Shown here one piece after another: positions 46,478 through 60,900 of a DNA stretch of 64,000 nucleotides. The stretch lies in NCBI GenBank assembly GCA_019454045.1, contig SKCR01023742.1, forward strand, positions 62,001 through 126,000, given 5' to 3'. The position numbers and the translations under genes are program-made. The notes below the pieces were generated by a model. That model did not search any database. It was not told the origin of the DNA and saw only the letters and a program-made list of their open reading frames with translations. Source of the DNA: Zanthoxylum bungeanum (Eukaryota > Streptophyta > Magnoliopsida > Sapindales > Rutaceae). Numbering within the stretch: the stretch's first letter is position 1; each line of letters opens with the position of its first letter.

Positions 46478-47178
46478 TGTGCGGACCAGAATTGGGCCAG
46501 GGGCAATTTCGTCTTCTATCCGGACCCAAGTACCAATAAAACCCATAGACTGAGGCCCAACTTAAAGAGTTTAACACTATTCTGGAAAGCCCAAAGCAAA
46601 ACCCAAAACCTTATACTATTTGTATATAAAGCTATACACACAAAGCCAAACCAATAAACAGAATATAAACATACATCAAGTCACTACCAACTATTTCCCT
46701 CTTTTACTAAACAGGATATGTATTCACCACATGATGAGATTTTTGATCACTAATTAATTATATCTTGATCACGTTGTGGGACTTACCTTCATCTGCCAAC
46801 TAAGAAGGCAGTATTTCTTGGCTTATAAATGGAAGCATGATTCAAGCGAAAGAGGACAGTGAACATAGAGTTCTCTAAGTTAAGCTTCTTCACTCTCATA
46901 CTAGCCTCTATTCTCTCTCAGAATTCCTCATTCCTAAACACTTATCACCGCCCTCACGGCCACCCAAAAGAAAGATAAGGTAATAATGAGCCTTGCTTTC
47001 ACATTTTACTTATTTATTGCCTATTTCATACTACTGACTTGAGCGTCGGAGTGCTCCCGGCACCCACCACACCGGTGGGCAGTTTACTCCCGCTTATTCT
47101 ACTTTGTCTTACAGGATCGCTAGTGCCTCCAACCTACAAATTCTGAGTGTGGACCTCGGGCGAAAACCAGCATCCACA
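46478..47178 (+). repeat. E 3' LTR (701 bp)
   Basis: TGTGCGGACC at the start and CATCCACA at the end. A TATA box TATATAAA lies at about 46623-46630. It is longer than the 5' copy mainly through single extra bases. Confidence 0.9.
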
Positions 47179-49599
47179 ACATTGTCTGGGACACAATTAA
47201 ATAAGACTCGTATATCCACACTTTCGAAGAGTGGGTACTAGGACTAATTTTATTCCAATCAAATAAAGTCCACGAATCTAGTTTATTGGGCAAAGTGCCT
47301 AAAACACCTTTTACTTGGTAAAAGTGAAAATGCCACCGATCTGTTAGCCCTGGTTCGTAGTGACATTGGTGGGCCGATATCTAGCTAAGCTAGAGGTGGA
47401 TATGAATATTTCGTGACCTACACGGATGTGGCATCGCGTTATGGTTATATGTGTTTCTTTTGAAACAAAGATCAGAAACTTTTAAAGTTTCGACACGAAA
47501 TAGAAAAACAGACCGGCTAAAAGTATAAAACCATCACGGTTAGACTATGATGAAAATACTTAAGCAATAATTTTCTCAATACTTGAAAGAGTTAATATTC
47601 TTTCAATGAGAACTCCTCCTGGAACACGTCAATTTGACGGTGTGTCCAACAGAGAGAAACCGAATTTTGTTGGACATGATAAGGTTAATCATGAGTCGCT
47701 CTGAGCTACCATTTCCTTCAAAGGATACGCATAACAGTGCAGAACTTATTTAGAATAAGGTTCCATAAAAATCTGTTTGACAGATTTCATATTAGATAGA
47801 ACAGGGAAGAAACCTGGGTTTTTCTCATTCCTGAAGATTTGGGTATGCTAGGCATATGTTTGGATGATACCAAACTAGAACCCAAATCGGATAAGTGCCT
47901 AAGTTTTAGGTTATCCTAGGGAAACCAAAGTATATTACTTATACAACTCACTAGAGAACAATATAATTGTTGCTCGCCATTCGTTTTTCCTAAGAGGAAT
48001 ACCGATATGCAGTGGTAAGTGGGAGGAAAGTAAAACTCGATGAAAATCAGAGTAATACTATTCCAGGCACCGATTCCTTAATGGAACACAAATAGTTCAT
48101 CAAAGATGAAACTATACCATAATCTTCCAATACACAAGAACCGCGTAAGTCGGAGAGAGTCAGAAAACAACCTGGGGTATGGGTTTATGATCTCACCTCA
48201 TAAAGATGTTAATCTTATTGAGGAATACGAACTGACTACGTATGAGGAAGTGATACAAGGTAACGAGTCCCTATTATGGCAAAGTGCCATAAAGTCCGAA
48301 ATGGATCCCATGTATACCAACTGTGTTTGGACACTAGTTGTTGTACCAAAAGGTATTGTGCCTATTGGTACTATATAAGTCTTCAAGGAAGACATACATA
48401 GAAGGAAACATACCAATGTATAAAGCTAGGCTTGTAGCGAAAAGGTATCATTATCAACATTAGGTCGATTACGACGAAACCTTTTAACCGTTGCCATGGT
48501 TAAATCCATTTGGATAATGCTTGCTGATGCTGCATGTTTCATTTATGAAATTTGGCAGCTGAATGCCAAAATCGCTTTCTTTAACGGAAACCTTTTGGAG
48601 GATGTTTATAACATCCTGACGGTTTTGTCGTACAAAAATGAGCAAACAAGGTTTGCAAGTTAACTCGAACCATGGATGGATTGAAGCAAGCATTGCATTC
48701 TTGGAATTATCATTTTGATGTAATCATAATTGTATATGATTTAATTCAAAACGAAAATAATTCTTGTGTATATACGAGGTTAGTGGGAGTGCACTGACAG
48801 TGACTATCCTAAATAAATGATGACATATCATTTCTTGGAAATGATATTCCCATAATACAATAGGTGAAAGCTTGGCTTTCATGAAAATTCTCTGTAGAAT
48901 TCTTGGGAGAAACAACCTTTATTCTAGGAATAAAGATCTACTGGGATAGATTTAAAGTTGTTGGCACTCTCCGAGAACTCGTACATTGAAAAATGTACGT
49001 GACCTGGTGTCTCATACGCTTTGAGCATATGGATTCACATTCGGGACCGATCCAAGTGATAATCATTGGATTGATGTTAAGAACATCCTTTGGTATCTTA
49101 GAGGAACTAAGGATGCTGTCTTATACTATGGAGAAGGAGAACTTGAAGTGACTGGGATCACTACTGCAAGTTTCCCAACCGATAAAACGACTATAAGTCA
49201 TGATAACGGTACTATAAAGTTTGAATAACGGAAAAATGAGCTGGAAATCTTCCAAGCAAGATACTATTACCGAATAAACAACAAAAGCGGGTTATTGCTG
49301 CAACTGAGGCAGCAATAGAAGCCTTCTGGATTGATAATAATCTAATTAGATTAGAATTAGTTATGTTAGCAGCTGAGCTAGACTACAGCGCAGGCTAAAG
49401 AATTAATGGTCTCATCAACGATCCAGATTTATACCTCAATATTCTTCTGATTCGTTCGGATCATACATCGTGGCGATGTTATGATCGTATAAATCACATC
49501 AGATGATAATCATGCAAATCCGCTGACGAAAGTCTTTTCTCAGTAATTTGAGCGAACCGTACATAGTTCGAGTGTAGGACACTTGAGTGACTGGCTATA
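47179..49599 (+). pseudogene. K2 integrase, RT and RNase H remnants
   Basis: Resumes in the GAG_pre-integrase region directly after E. Pieces homologous to F include the integrase core around 47395-47450 (FVTYTDVASRYGYM) and 47575-47660. The hinge and RT start is at 48106-48378 (ISPHKDVNLIEEYE, SEMDPMYTNCVWTLVV). EIWQLNAKIAFFNGN is near 48547. RNase H traces lie near 49140-49330 and the terminal ADPLTK-type region near 49510. Many stops and frameshifts. Confidence 0.75.
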
Positions 49600-49614
49600 G
49601 GCCAAGTGGGAGAT
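49600..49614 (+). other. K2 polypurine tract
   Basis: GGCCAAGTGGGAGAT before the 3' LTR, identical to that of F. Confidence 0.8.
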
Positions 49615-51637
49615 TGTTGGACAGTTATGACCCATAGCGTCACTATTTGTACAGATCATGGTGTTGTTGTACAAATTAACTATGTGACAAAGGAAATTGC
49701 TCTTTTATCATTTGTGATTAGATCACCAAGATGTATAAATGATGAAAGGTCCATATGATTAGTTCCTGGATTGAGATGATATGAGACAGTATCAATCCAC
49801 GAAGGTTTAATCATTAAATATCCCTAGTCAGAGTATTATCGAGATTGGACATCGATAATGTGAAAAAGACTAGTATTACACTTGTGCGCGTTGTAAGGGC
49901 ATAACAGAATAGTTCTCATATATTTGGGTATAGGATACTAATGCAAGTGTAGTAGAAGGTTGTGTTTTTCTGATGGTACGGAAAACAGCTTCGCTCTGGA
50001 TAGACCCCTCGGAATTCCATTGGTAGTATGACTATGTGTCTATGGAAGTCCGAATCAGGGTAGGTGTATTTGGTCTTAACCTGAGACTTGCACCGCTAAT
50101 ACTTGCGACAATCAATATACTTTGGTTTTGGTCGTCCAGGGCTTTAACAGGTTCTGTGTACGCCTCTGCTGGGTATATTGAGAATCGTAGTGTGTTGGGT
50201 GTGATGTCAAGACGGAAGTATCACTCCAGTCATAGTGGAGATGATGGTCACGTAGGATACGAGATTGGTTCTCTTATATGCTGCAGCTATCGGGATAAAA
50301 TGACTAGGTCATGTTTATTCGATTATAGAGACTAGTTACTAGAGATCCGATATGTGCTTCATACGGGGCAGCAACAATTCCAGCCCCAGGCCTTGCACGT
50401 GACATCCGATGCTGGATCAAAATTCGCAATACTACATATATTACGCCTGATATAGATCACATATTCCTGTAAGGATATTTCTGGAGAATTGGGTAGGCAT
50501 GACGCTTTGCTAGAAGCCAACCTTGTCTTGTAAGTCGGTATAAACGTAGTACTAGGTACTTACGTGTTCGGATAGTCCGACGACAGGATTTACTGCCAAC
50601 ATATCCGGGGATCTGATGGGTCGCTTCCCGAAGATTCACCGATGACGTATGACTCACACTTTATTAATCTGGGATTAATTAGATGAGAGAGAAAATTAAT
50701 TTGGGATTAATTACGGAGATATTTTATCTGGGATAAAATATTAATTAAAGAGAGAAAACGATTAATTTGGAATTAATCGATAATTAATATATTCGATATA
50801 TTATGCGAAATTGGATTTCGATGCGGAATTGAAATTAGATTTTAATTCGGGCGAACGATTTAATTTAGAATTAATTCGTTAGCGACTTGAATAGTAATTT
50901 TGCTAGGCATAATTATTTAATTACGACGCAATGGAAAAATCATTAATTTGGAATTAGCGAACCCGAGCCCGGGAGTGTTTGCGGGGCCGCTCACATTTCG
51001 AATCGAGTAGGGCCCACAAGTCACATCAAGCGTCAAATCATTAGTCATTCTTGTGACATAAGTCACATCACTTTGAGTGATGAGATGCTTGTCACTATTT
51101 ATGATTGATGGGAGTGGTTATAAGGCTTGAATGCCTTTTACCTTTTCTAGGATTTGGTATATCTTTGTTTTTGAAATAAAAAAAAAAACAAACTAATCAC
51201 TCATTCTCTCTCTCTCTCCATTCGGCCAAGGTGGCCTTCTTCCTCTCTTGCATCTCACGGTCTTGGACCAAAATTTCTTCTTCATTTTGGCACAAAGCCA
51301 AGAACCAATGAGAAGAAAAGTGAAGATTTTGTTGCAAAATCATGAGTGCTAGCACACAATGGAGTTATCCTAAGGTGATAGGGAAACCCACTTGTGAGTA
51401 AGGGATCACCAAATGAAGCTTGGAGCTTGGAGCACACTTGGAGGTGGTGACCGAATATGGAGGAGCTCAAAACTAGTAAATGTCGTGAGCTTCATGCAGT
51501 TCAAAGCGCATAAAAAAAGTTTTGTTCTTCGTCGCATCGCTCAACTGCTCAATGTAAGTATTCCGCAACTTCTTTGATGTATTCACACGTATGTTTTATG
51601 CTTAAAACGATCCCGGTTAGACCGTAGAAACCAAACA
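49615..51637 (+). repeat. K2 3' LTR (2023 bp)
   Basis: TGTTGGACAGTTATGACCC ... GAAACCAAACA. It is followed by CTAAT (51638-51642), the duplicate of 22138-22142. Confidence 0.9.
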
Positions 51638-51992
51638 CTAATGTCATGGAATTTTTTGATTTTGATCATTGGATGAGTTGAAATCATTTGGGAAATGTTA
51701 ATTTGATATTTAATTGGATTAAGTTTGGAATTGGACATAAAACCCTAAATGCCGTGACATTGATGCATGTAAAATGATATGATTTTTGATTCAAATATGT
51801 TGGACATGTGTTGATGATAACAAACATAATTAATTGAGTAAATTAGTGTTTTGGAAATGTTAATTGGTTAATTAATTATGGCATACACTTTAGGTTAATT
51901 AAATTATGAAATTTGGAATTTTGTTAATTTAATTAATTGGGCCAAATTTGGAATTGGGCTTGTAAAGTTCTAATTGGGCTTAATGGGCTTGG
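51638..51992 (+). other. K1 leader, continued
   Basis: Leader sequence parallel to the K2 leader near 24390-24720. It ends in CTTGG, the TSD of K3. Confidence 0.75.
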
Positions 51993-54092
51993 TGTTGGAT
52001 AATTATGACCCATGGCGTCACTATTTGTACAGATCATGGTGTTGTTGTACAAATTAACTATGTGACAAAGGAGATTGCAATCTTATCATTTGTGATTAGA
52101 TCACCTTATAAGATGTATAAATGATGAGAGGTCCCTATGATTTGTTCCTGGACGGAGAATGATATGAGACAGTATCAGTCCACGTAGGATAAATCATTAA
52201 ATATCCCTAGTCAGAGTATTATCGAGATTGGACATCGATAAATACGTAAAAGACTAGTATTGCACTTGTGCACGTTGTGAGGGCACAACGACATAGTTCT
52301 CATATATTTGGGTATTGGATACTCATGCAAGTGTGATAGGAGGTTGTGTTTCATCGATGGTACGGAAAATAGCTTCGCTCTGGATAGACCCCCTCAGAAT
52401 CCCATTGGTAGTATGACTATGTGTCTATGAGAGTCCGACATCAGGGTAGGTGTATTTGGTCTTAACCTGAGACTTGCACCGCTAATGCTTACGACAATCA
52501 ATATACTTTAGTTGAGGTCGTCCAGGGCTATAACAGGTTCTGTGTACGCCAATGCTGGGTATATTGAGAATCGTAGAGTATTGGGTGTGATGTCAAGACG
52601 GAAGTATCACTCCAATCATAGTGGAGATAATGTCACGTAGGATACGGTATTAGTGCTCTTAAGTGCTGCGCGGCCAATCGCGATATTATGACTAGGTCAT
52701 GTATATCCGATTATAGAGACTAGTTACCAGACATCCGACAAGTGCTTCGTACGGGGCAGACACAACTCCAACCCCAGGCCTAGCACGTGATAGTCCGATA
52801 CTGGATCGACATGCACTATATGATGTATACTACGCCTGATATAGATCCTTTATTCCTGTAAGGATATTTGCGGAGAATTAGGCAGGCATGGCGCTTTGCT
52901 AGAAGCCAACCTTGTCTTGTAAATCGGTAAAACGTAGTACTTGGTACTTACGTATTCGGATAGTCCGATAACCATATTTACTGCCAACATATCCGGGGAT
53001 CTCATGGGTCGCTTCTCAAAGATTCACCGATGACGTATAACTCGCACTCTAAATTAATTTGGGATTAATTCAATGAGAGAGAAAATTAATCTGGGATTAA
53101 TTACAGAGATATTTTATCTGGGATAAAATATCTTCTATAGAGAGAAAATGATTAGTTTGGAATTAATCGGTAAATTTAATATATTCGATATATTAAACGA
53201 AATTGGATTTCGACGCGGAATTAAAATTAGATTTTAATTCGGGCGAACGAATTAATTTAGAATTAATTCGTTAGCGACGTGAATAGTGAAATCGCTAGGC
53301 GTAATCATTTAATTACGACGCAACGGAAAATTCGCTAATTAGGAATTAGCGAACCCGAGCCCGAGAGTGATTACGAGCGCATTCGCATTTCGAATTCGAG
53401 TGCGGCACGCAAGTCACATCAAGCGTCAAATCATTAGTCGCATCAAGCGTCAAATCGCTAGTCGTTTCAAGCGTCAAATCACTTGTCACTATGAGTGATG
53501 TGACTTGACAACTTGATTGATTGAGTGACTTGACCACTTGATGGATGTTGATGTTAGAGTGTGGAACACTCAAGGTTGTTGGATTCAATTTATTTGACTT
53601 TTTGAAAGCCAAATATTTGGTAAATCATTTGTTTTATTTTTGGAAAATATATAAGAAAATGAATTACATTTTTTCAACTACTAATACACAATTTCTCTCT
53701 TCCTCTCATCTCTCTCAATGTCATGCCCAAGGGGCATAACAGCTCACTGTTTTCTGTCAAGAAAACAGAGCAAAGGGAAGCATAGAGTTGGGTATTTGTG
53801 GCAAAAACCGCAAGTGCTAGCACACTACGAGACATGCGAAGGTGATAGGGAAGTTTACCCATGAGCCGGGAATCGTTTGACGAAGATTCGAAGCTCAAAT
53901 GATGAAGCAAAATCTGAAAACTTGAACCAGTGGACTGCTCACTGCCAATGACGAATTCCAATGGGAAAAATGATTTTGTTCGTCGTTTCGTCGCACAACC
54001 GATCGATGTGAGTATTCCGCAACTCCTTTGTTATGTATTTCACACTTTTTCATGCTTGTTTGATGATCTTGGGACCTAGAATAAAACCAACA
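51993..54092 (+). repeat. K3 solo LTR (2100 bp)
   Basis: TGTTGGATAATTATGACCC ... AAAACCAACA, flanked by CTTGG on both sides (51988-51992 and 54093-54097). There is no internal element sequence, so it formed by LTR-LTR recombination. It is a subfamily close to K5. Confidence 0.9.
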
Positions 54093-57000
54093 CTTGGTTG
54101 GGCCAAGTTTGGTTTAGGCTAATTGGTTGGATCCAATTGGGTCCAAAACCATATCCATAAAGTCCAAATATGACTTAATGGACCTTTAATATTTTAATTG
54201 GGCCTAATGGGCCTAAATTGGTTTCTTGGCAAATAAGGGTGATTCCTTAAATGGGCTTTGGTATTTGGGTTTGACCCATATTGACCAAAAGTCCATGCCT
54301 TAAGAAATTAATTAAAAGCCCATTGGACTTTAATTAAATTGACATTGGATTTTAATTGGGCTTTGAGACCCGTACCGATTGGATTTAGAATCTAAGTCGT
54401 AAAGGCACATTAAAAAGTGTAATATTTAATTTAGAATTAAATAGAGAATTAGTATTAAATACAAATTAAATTGGATTTAATATTGTAGTTTAATATAATT
54501 CGAGAATTCGTACTTTGAGTACTTATTCGCAAAACGAGTTTGGCTCGCGCAAAATCGAACCGTTGTTTGAACATTAGATGGTCATTAATTTCAGATTAAT
54601 TAATTGGATTAGATTGATTGATAACATGCTTGTGTGAATACATGGATGCGATGTATGAATAATGGATATCAGATGGATATTAGATGGGTGAGGGCAATTT
54701 TGGAAATTGTTGTAATAAATTTAGAATTTATTAATTGGACCTGCGTGTCCAGCCTATTATCTCTTGACTCTATGTATTTCTCTTCTCACCTATTCCCCTC
54801 AATGTAAATGAGGTTTCTTTAGCAATGTTATGTAATTGGGTAAAAGTAATACTTGTGCTAGCGGGAGAGAGGAAATGGAGAGATTTGTTCTAGGAACAAT
54901 GTGTTTAAATATCCATCCGCATATCATTATTATTTTATTTATACGCGCCTTATTATGTTTTTAGAATGCATGTTTAAGGGTGTATGATGATGAGACCTTA
55001 ACAAAGATAATTAATTGGTTGCCAATTTACGCGAAAAACCCTCAACACATATTAAGCGTTTTTTCCTTCCATTGAGTGATTCTTACTCAAGATCCAAGAC
55101 TGGCACTGGTTTGTTGGCCAAAGTCAAGACCTTTTTCCGTCGCGGATGTGTTTGAATCATGAAAGTTTTGTTCTATATCGGTGTCTTGTCCAAGTTGTGA
55201 TTTTTTGGCCAAAGTCAAGATCACTTCTTGTCCATCGACATTGATTACGAAGCTTTCCAAGGTCAATGGGTTCCGCTTAATTGGGATCACTAAGTTTTTT
55301 GTGCCAAAGCCAAGGCTTAGTTGATTCAGAGGAAAAATGTTAGGGTATATATTGGATATATTGGCATATATAAGATATATGTTTCAGACTTGGATGTCCA
55401 CCTACTGGATCTAGGAATTGGATGGGATCCAATTGATCTTAGAGATCTACCTAGTTAAATATCATACAATTTGTTGGCCAAAGTCAAGATCGTGTGTTAT
55501 TTAACGGGATCCTAGCCTACTAGGAAACAAGGTTTCTCGAGTACTCCACAGAGGGTTAGAGGCTCGCCGAAAAACAGTGGGAGGCAAGTATTTTGAACGA
55601 CTTTAATTTTCAAATTGGGAATAAAATCTCAGGATAGTCCTGGTGACCGAGAAGTTACTTTATTTGATAGAGTGACGTCTCGAGCCTAAGCCCGGAGTTG
55701 AGCAAATAGTAGAGCATGATCTTTGGAAGATTCATGTGATGATAACTTTAGTGCTTAATCCATTACGCTTGCCGCAAAGACTCCTTAATTTCTTAGTCGG
55801 AACTAAGGATTAGATCCTTATAGTATGATATTGAAATTGAAGGATCTTCATATATCTATCCTTAGATCTTATAAGTACAAATTGCAATAGAAAAATCTTG
55901 GAGAGTTAACGACTATACTCAAAGAGACAAAGCCAAAGTTTGCCATAAGGCGAGAAGCGCAAGGCGCATCTTACTTCGACATCCCAGAAAGCCAAGGCTT
56001 GGCCAAAGGCTTCTGGGATGTGGAAAAGGGGCAAAGGCAAAATCATTATAATCTTCAGGGAATACAAAGGACATATCCCAAAATGTCTACCATAACTGTA
56101 GCAAACGGGGTCATTGGAAGCGTGACTGCAGTGTGGACAAGGCAGACATGAAGAATTGAAGACGGTGCAAGGCTCCGACTTCAAATATGTTTGTCATAAA
56201 CATATTCCCTACTAGTATTAAAAATGGATTTTAGATACTGGATGTGGTACATAAATATATACTGATGTGCAGAATCTGCTGACAAACAGGATACTGACTT
56301 CAGATGAGATTTATCTGCGAGTCGGAAACGGGACGAGAGTCGCTGTTTTAACTGTAGAAACCTAAGTTTAGGAACTACCCTTTGGGTATGTACTTAAATT
56401 AGGAAACTGTTACAATGTAACTAGTTTGACTAGAAACATTATCTCTATATCACGTTTTAACCTGTTGCGGGTATACCTTTATATTCTAGAACACTAAAGT
56501 TTTTTATTTTATAAAGATGATATTGAGATAAACACATTAGATGTGAATAACATTATTTATATTTTGAATATAAATAAATCTCAAACGTATGATATGACAA
56601 ACAAATAGCTCAAACTGATTTAATCAGTTGAAACTTATTTGTGGCATTGTTGTCTGGGACAAAATTAACAAGACTTGTATATCCACACTTTCGAAGAGTG
56701 GATACTAGGACGAATTGATTCTATTCAAATAATGTCTACGAATCTAATTTATTGGGCAAAGTGCCTAAAAACTCCTTTTACTTGGTAAAAGTGCAAGTGC
56801 CACCGATCTGTTAGCCCTCAGTCATTGTGACGTAAGTGGGCCCATGTCTAGCTAGGCTAGAGGTGGACATGAATGTTTCGTGACCTTTACGGATGTCGCA
56901 TCGCGTTATGGTTATGTGTTTCTTTTGAAACACGAATCAAAAACTTTTGATTAATTCAAAGAGTTTCGACACGAAGTAGACAAACAGATCGGCTAAAGTA

Positions 57001-57907
57001 TTAAAACCGTCACGGTTAGACCATGATAGAAAATACTTAAGCAATAAGTTTCTCAAATACTTGAAAGAGTATAGTATTCTTTCAATGAGGACTCCTCCCG
57101 AAACACGTCAGTTTGACGGTGTGTCCGAACAGAGAAACCAAATTTTGTTGGACATGATAAGGTTAATCATGAGTCACTCTGAGCTACCATTTTCCTTCAA
57201 GGGATATGCATTAACCAGTGCAAAACTTATTTTGAATAATGTTCCATACAAATCTGTTTGACAGACTTCATATTAGATATGAACAGGAAGGAAACATGGT
57301 TTTCTCATTCCTGAAGATTTGGGAATGCTGGGCATACATTTGGATGATACCAAACTAGAACCCAAATCGGATAAGTGCCTAAGTTGTGGGTTATCATAGG
57401 GAAACCAAAGTATAGTACTTATACAACTCACATGAGAACAATGTAATTGTTGCTCACCATGCGGTTTTCCTAAGAGGAATACCGATATGCAGTGGTAAGT
57501 GGGAGGAAAGTAAGACTATATGAAAATCAGAGTAATACTATTCTAAGCACTGATTCCTTAATGGAACACAAATAGTTCATCAAGGATGAAACTATACCAT
57601 AATCTTCGAATAAATAAGAACCGCGCAAGTCGGAGAGAGTTAGAAAACAACTTGGGAGGTATGGGTTTCTGATCTCACCTCGTAAAGATGTCAATCTTCT
57701 TTAGGAACACGAACTGACTACGTATGAGGAAGTGATACAAGGTATCGACTCCCTATTATGGCAAAGTTCCATGAAATCGAAAATGGATTCCATGTATACC
57801 AACTAAGTTTAGAAACTGGTTGTTGTAGCGGAAGGCATTGTGCCTATTTGTACTATAAAAGTCTTCAAGGAAGACATACATGGAAGGAAACATACCAACG
57901 TACTAAG
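54093..57907 (+). pseudogene. K1 leader, Gag, protease and integrase remnants
   Basis: Leader to about 55600. Gag is largely deleted or degraded. The zinc knuckle HNCSKRGHWKRDC near 56090-56135 has its first Cys changed to Tyr. A protease trace lies near 56230. GAG_pre-integrase sequence is at 56640-56760. The integrase core includes HEWF/VTFTDVASRYGY pieces at 56865-56920 and an open segment 57061-57261 (MRTPPETRQFDGVSEQRNQI), which keeps the catalytic Glu. The hinge region runs to 57907, where CTAAG marks the K4 insertion. Confidence 0.7.
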
Positions 57908-60900
57908 TGTTGGACAGTTATGACCTATAGCATCACTATTTGTACAGATCATGGTGTTATTGTACAAATTAACTATGTGACAAAGGAAATTGCTCTTTTA
58001 TCATTTGTGATTAGATCACCAAGATGTATAAATAATGAAAGGTCCATATGATTAGTTCCAGATTGAGATGATATGAGAGAGTATCAATCCATAAAGGTTT
58101 AACCATTAAATATCCCTAGTCAGAGTATTATCGAGATTGGACATCGATAATGCGAAAAAAGGCTAGTATTACACTTGTGCGCGTTGTGGGAGCATAATGA
58201 CATAGTTCTCATATATTTGGGTATAGGATAATCATCCAAGTGTAGTAGGAGGTTGTGTTTTACCGATGGTACAGAAAATAACTATGCTCTGGATAGACCC
58301 CTCGGAATTCCATTGGTAGTATGACTATGTGTCTATGGAAGTCCGAATCAGGGTAGGTGTATTTGGTCTTAACCTGAGACTTGCACCGCTAATACTTGCG
58401 ACAATCAATGTACTTTGGTTTTGGTCGTCCAGGGCTTTAACAGGTTCTGTGTACACCTCTTCTGGGTATATTGAGAATCGTAGTGTATTGGGTGTGATGT
58501 CGAGATGGAAGTATCACTCCAGTCATAGTGGATATGATAATCACGTAGGATACGGAACTGGTTCTCTTATATACTGCAGTCATCGGGATAAAATGACTAG
58601 GTCATGTTTATCCGATAGAGAGACTAGTTACCAAAGATTCGATATGTGCTTCGTACGGGGAAAACACATTTCCAGCCCCAGGCCTTGCACGTGACATCCG
58701 ATACTGGATCGAGATACACAATACTACGTATACTACGCCTGATATAGATCACATATTCCTGTAAGGATATTTTTCTAGAGAAATGGATAGGCATGGTGTT
58801 GAGTTCCTAATTAGGTCCCAAGAATCATCCAAAACAAGCATAAAATCGCATGAACACATCAAGGAATAATGGCGGAAACAAATACTCACAATGATTGGAT
58901 TTGATGCATCAAAGAACACAAGTCTTTTTCGTTTCTCCTAGGCTCGGCAATGGCTTCCAAGTGCAGTGAGCTGTGCGGTTTTGATGGTTGAAGCACCTCC
59001 AAGATTCGGCCATGGTCATCACCATTGAAGCTCCAAGCTTCAAGCTTTTCCATGCTCACAAATTCGTTTCCCTATCACCATAATATAACCCATGTGTGTG
59101 CTAGCACTCTCATTTCTTCCTTAAATTCGGTCAAACCAAAGATTTTGTGAAGGAAATGCTCAAAACCGTGAGTAAGAGAGAGATGAGAGAAGGTTTCATT
59201 TTCAAAAACGTAAAAACCCTAATGCTTGGAGAGAGAGAACCGAATTATTTATTTGGGAGAGAGAGAAAAGTTAAATATATATCATTTATTTATTTTCTAA
59301 AAGCAAATAAAATAAATATATACCAAACTTTTCAAAAAGCAAAAAGTCAAAAGTAAAACATCAATCAATGTTTTCACTTTTACCCATCACTTTTACCTAT
59401 CACATCAAGTCACTTTATTAAAGTGACAACACGTCATGTCACATCACTCAAAGTGACAAGTGATTTGACAATTGATGCGACTAGCGATTTGACGCTTGAT
59501 GTGACTTGCGTGCTGCGCTCGAATTCGAAATACGAATGCGCTCGCAATCACTCTCGGGCTCGGGTTCGCTAATTCCAAATTAATGAATTTTTCCGTCGCG
59601 TCGTAATTAAATGATTACGCCTAGCTTAATCACTATTGACGTCGCTAACGAATTAATTCAAAATTAATTCGTTCGCCCGAATTAAAATCCAATTTCAATT
59701 CCGCGTCGAAATCCAATTTCTTATAATATATCGAATATATTATTTTATCGATTAATTCCAAATTAATCGTTCTCTCTCTTTAATTAATATTTTATCACAG
59801 ATAAAATATCTCCGCAATTAATCCCAGATTAATTTTCTCTCTCTAGAAATTAATCTTCTCTCTCTACTAATTAATCCCAGATTAATAAAGTGCGAGTCAT
59901 ACATCATCGGTGAATCTTTGGGAAGCGACCCATGAGATCTCCGGATATGTTGGCAGCAAATACGGTTGTCGGACTATCTGAACACGTAAGTACCTCGTAC
60001 TACGTTATACCGATTTACAAGACAAGGTTGGCTTCTAGCAAAGCGCCATGCCTACCCAATTCTCCAGAAATATTCTTATAGGAATATATAGATCTTTATC
60101 AAGCGTAGTATACCGTAGTATTGTGTATATCGGCCCAGTATCAGATAGTCACGTGCTAGGGCTGGGGCTGGATAAGTGTCTGCTCCGTCCGAAGCACATG
60201 TCGGATGTCTGGTAACTAGTCTCTATAATCAGATATTCATGACCTGGTCATAATATCATGATTGGATGCGCATCACTCAAGAGCACTAGAACCGTATCCT
60301 GCGTGACATCATCTCCACTATGACTGAAGTGATACTTCCGTCTTGACATCACACCCAATACACTACGACTCTCTGATAAACCCAGAAGTGGTGTACGCAG
60401 AACCGGTTAAAGCCCTGTACCACCAAGACCAAAGTCTACCGATTATCGTAAGTATTAGCGGTGCAAGTCTCAGGTTAAGACCAAATACACCTACCCTGAT
60501 GTCGGACTCCCATAGACACATAGTCATAATACCAATGGGATTCCGAGGGGTCTATCCAGAGCGAAGCTGTTTCCCGTACCATCGGTGAAACACAACCTCC
60601 TATCGCACTTGCATAAGTATCCAATACTTAAATATATGAGAACTATGCCGTTGTGCCCTCACAACGCGCACAAGTGCAATACTAGCCTATTCTGCATTAT
60701 CGATGTCCTGTCTCGATAATACTACGACTAGGGATATTTAATGATTTATCCTACGTGGACTGATACTGTCTCATATCATTCTCCGTCCAGGAACAAATCA
60801 TAGGGACCTCTCATCATTTATGTATCTAAGGTGATCTAATCACAAATGATAAGAGTGCAATCTCCTTTGTCACATAGTTAATTTGTACAACAACACCATG

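Larger units (their letters stand above)
27607..47178 (+). mobile_element. E: Tat-lineage Ty3/gypsy element with antisense gene
   Basis: Inserted in K2, with GCATT (27602-27606) and ACATT (47179-47183) as a TSD with one mismatch. Parts are the 5' LTR (27607-28229 plus 38345-38404, split by F), primer site (38408-38426), gag remnant, RT, RNase H, a second RNase H, integrase, antisense gene, tandem array, polypurine tract and 3' LTR (46478-47178). The additional RNase H after the usual one and the 3' antisense gene are typical of the Tat lineage. Most of gag and all of protease are deleted, so E is non-autonomous. Confidence 0.85.
22143..51637 (+). mobile_element. K2: full-length K-family copia, split by gypsy E
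   Basis: Flanked by CTAAT at 22138-22142 and 51638-51642. LTRs are 2025 and 2023 bp. With E removed the element is about 9.9 kb. Coding regions are recognisable only as fragments in several frames. The LTR pair differs mainly by substitutions (a few percent by eye), so it is older than F. Confidence 0.85.

Noticed and set aside
38339..47178. Reading the antisense region of E as host exons captured from a normal gene
   Set aside because: The protein resembles the gypsy-associated Transposase_28-type domain, and its position between pol and the 3' LTR fits a standing Tat-lineage component rather than a host gene capture.
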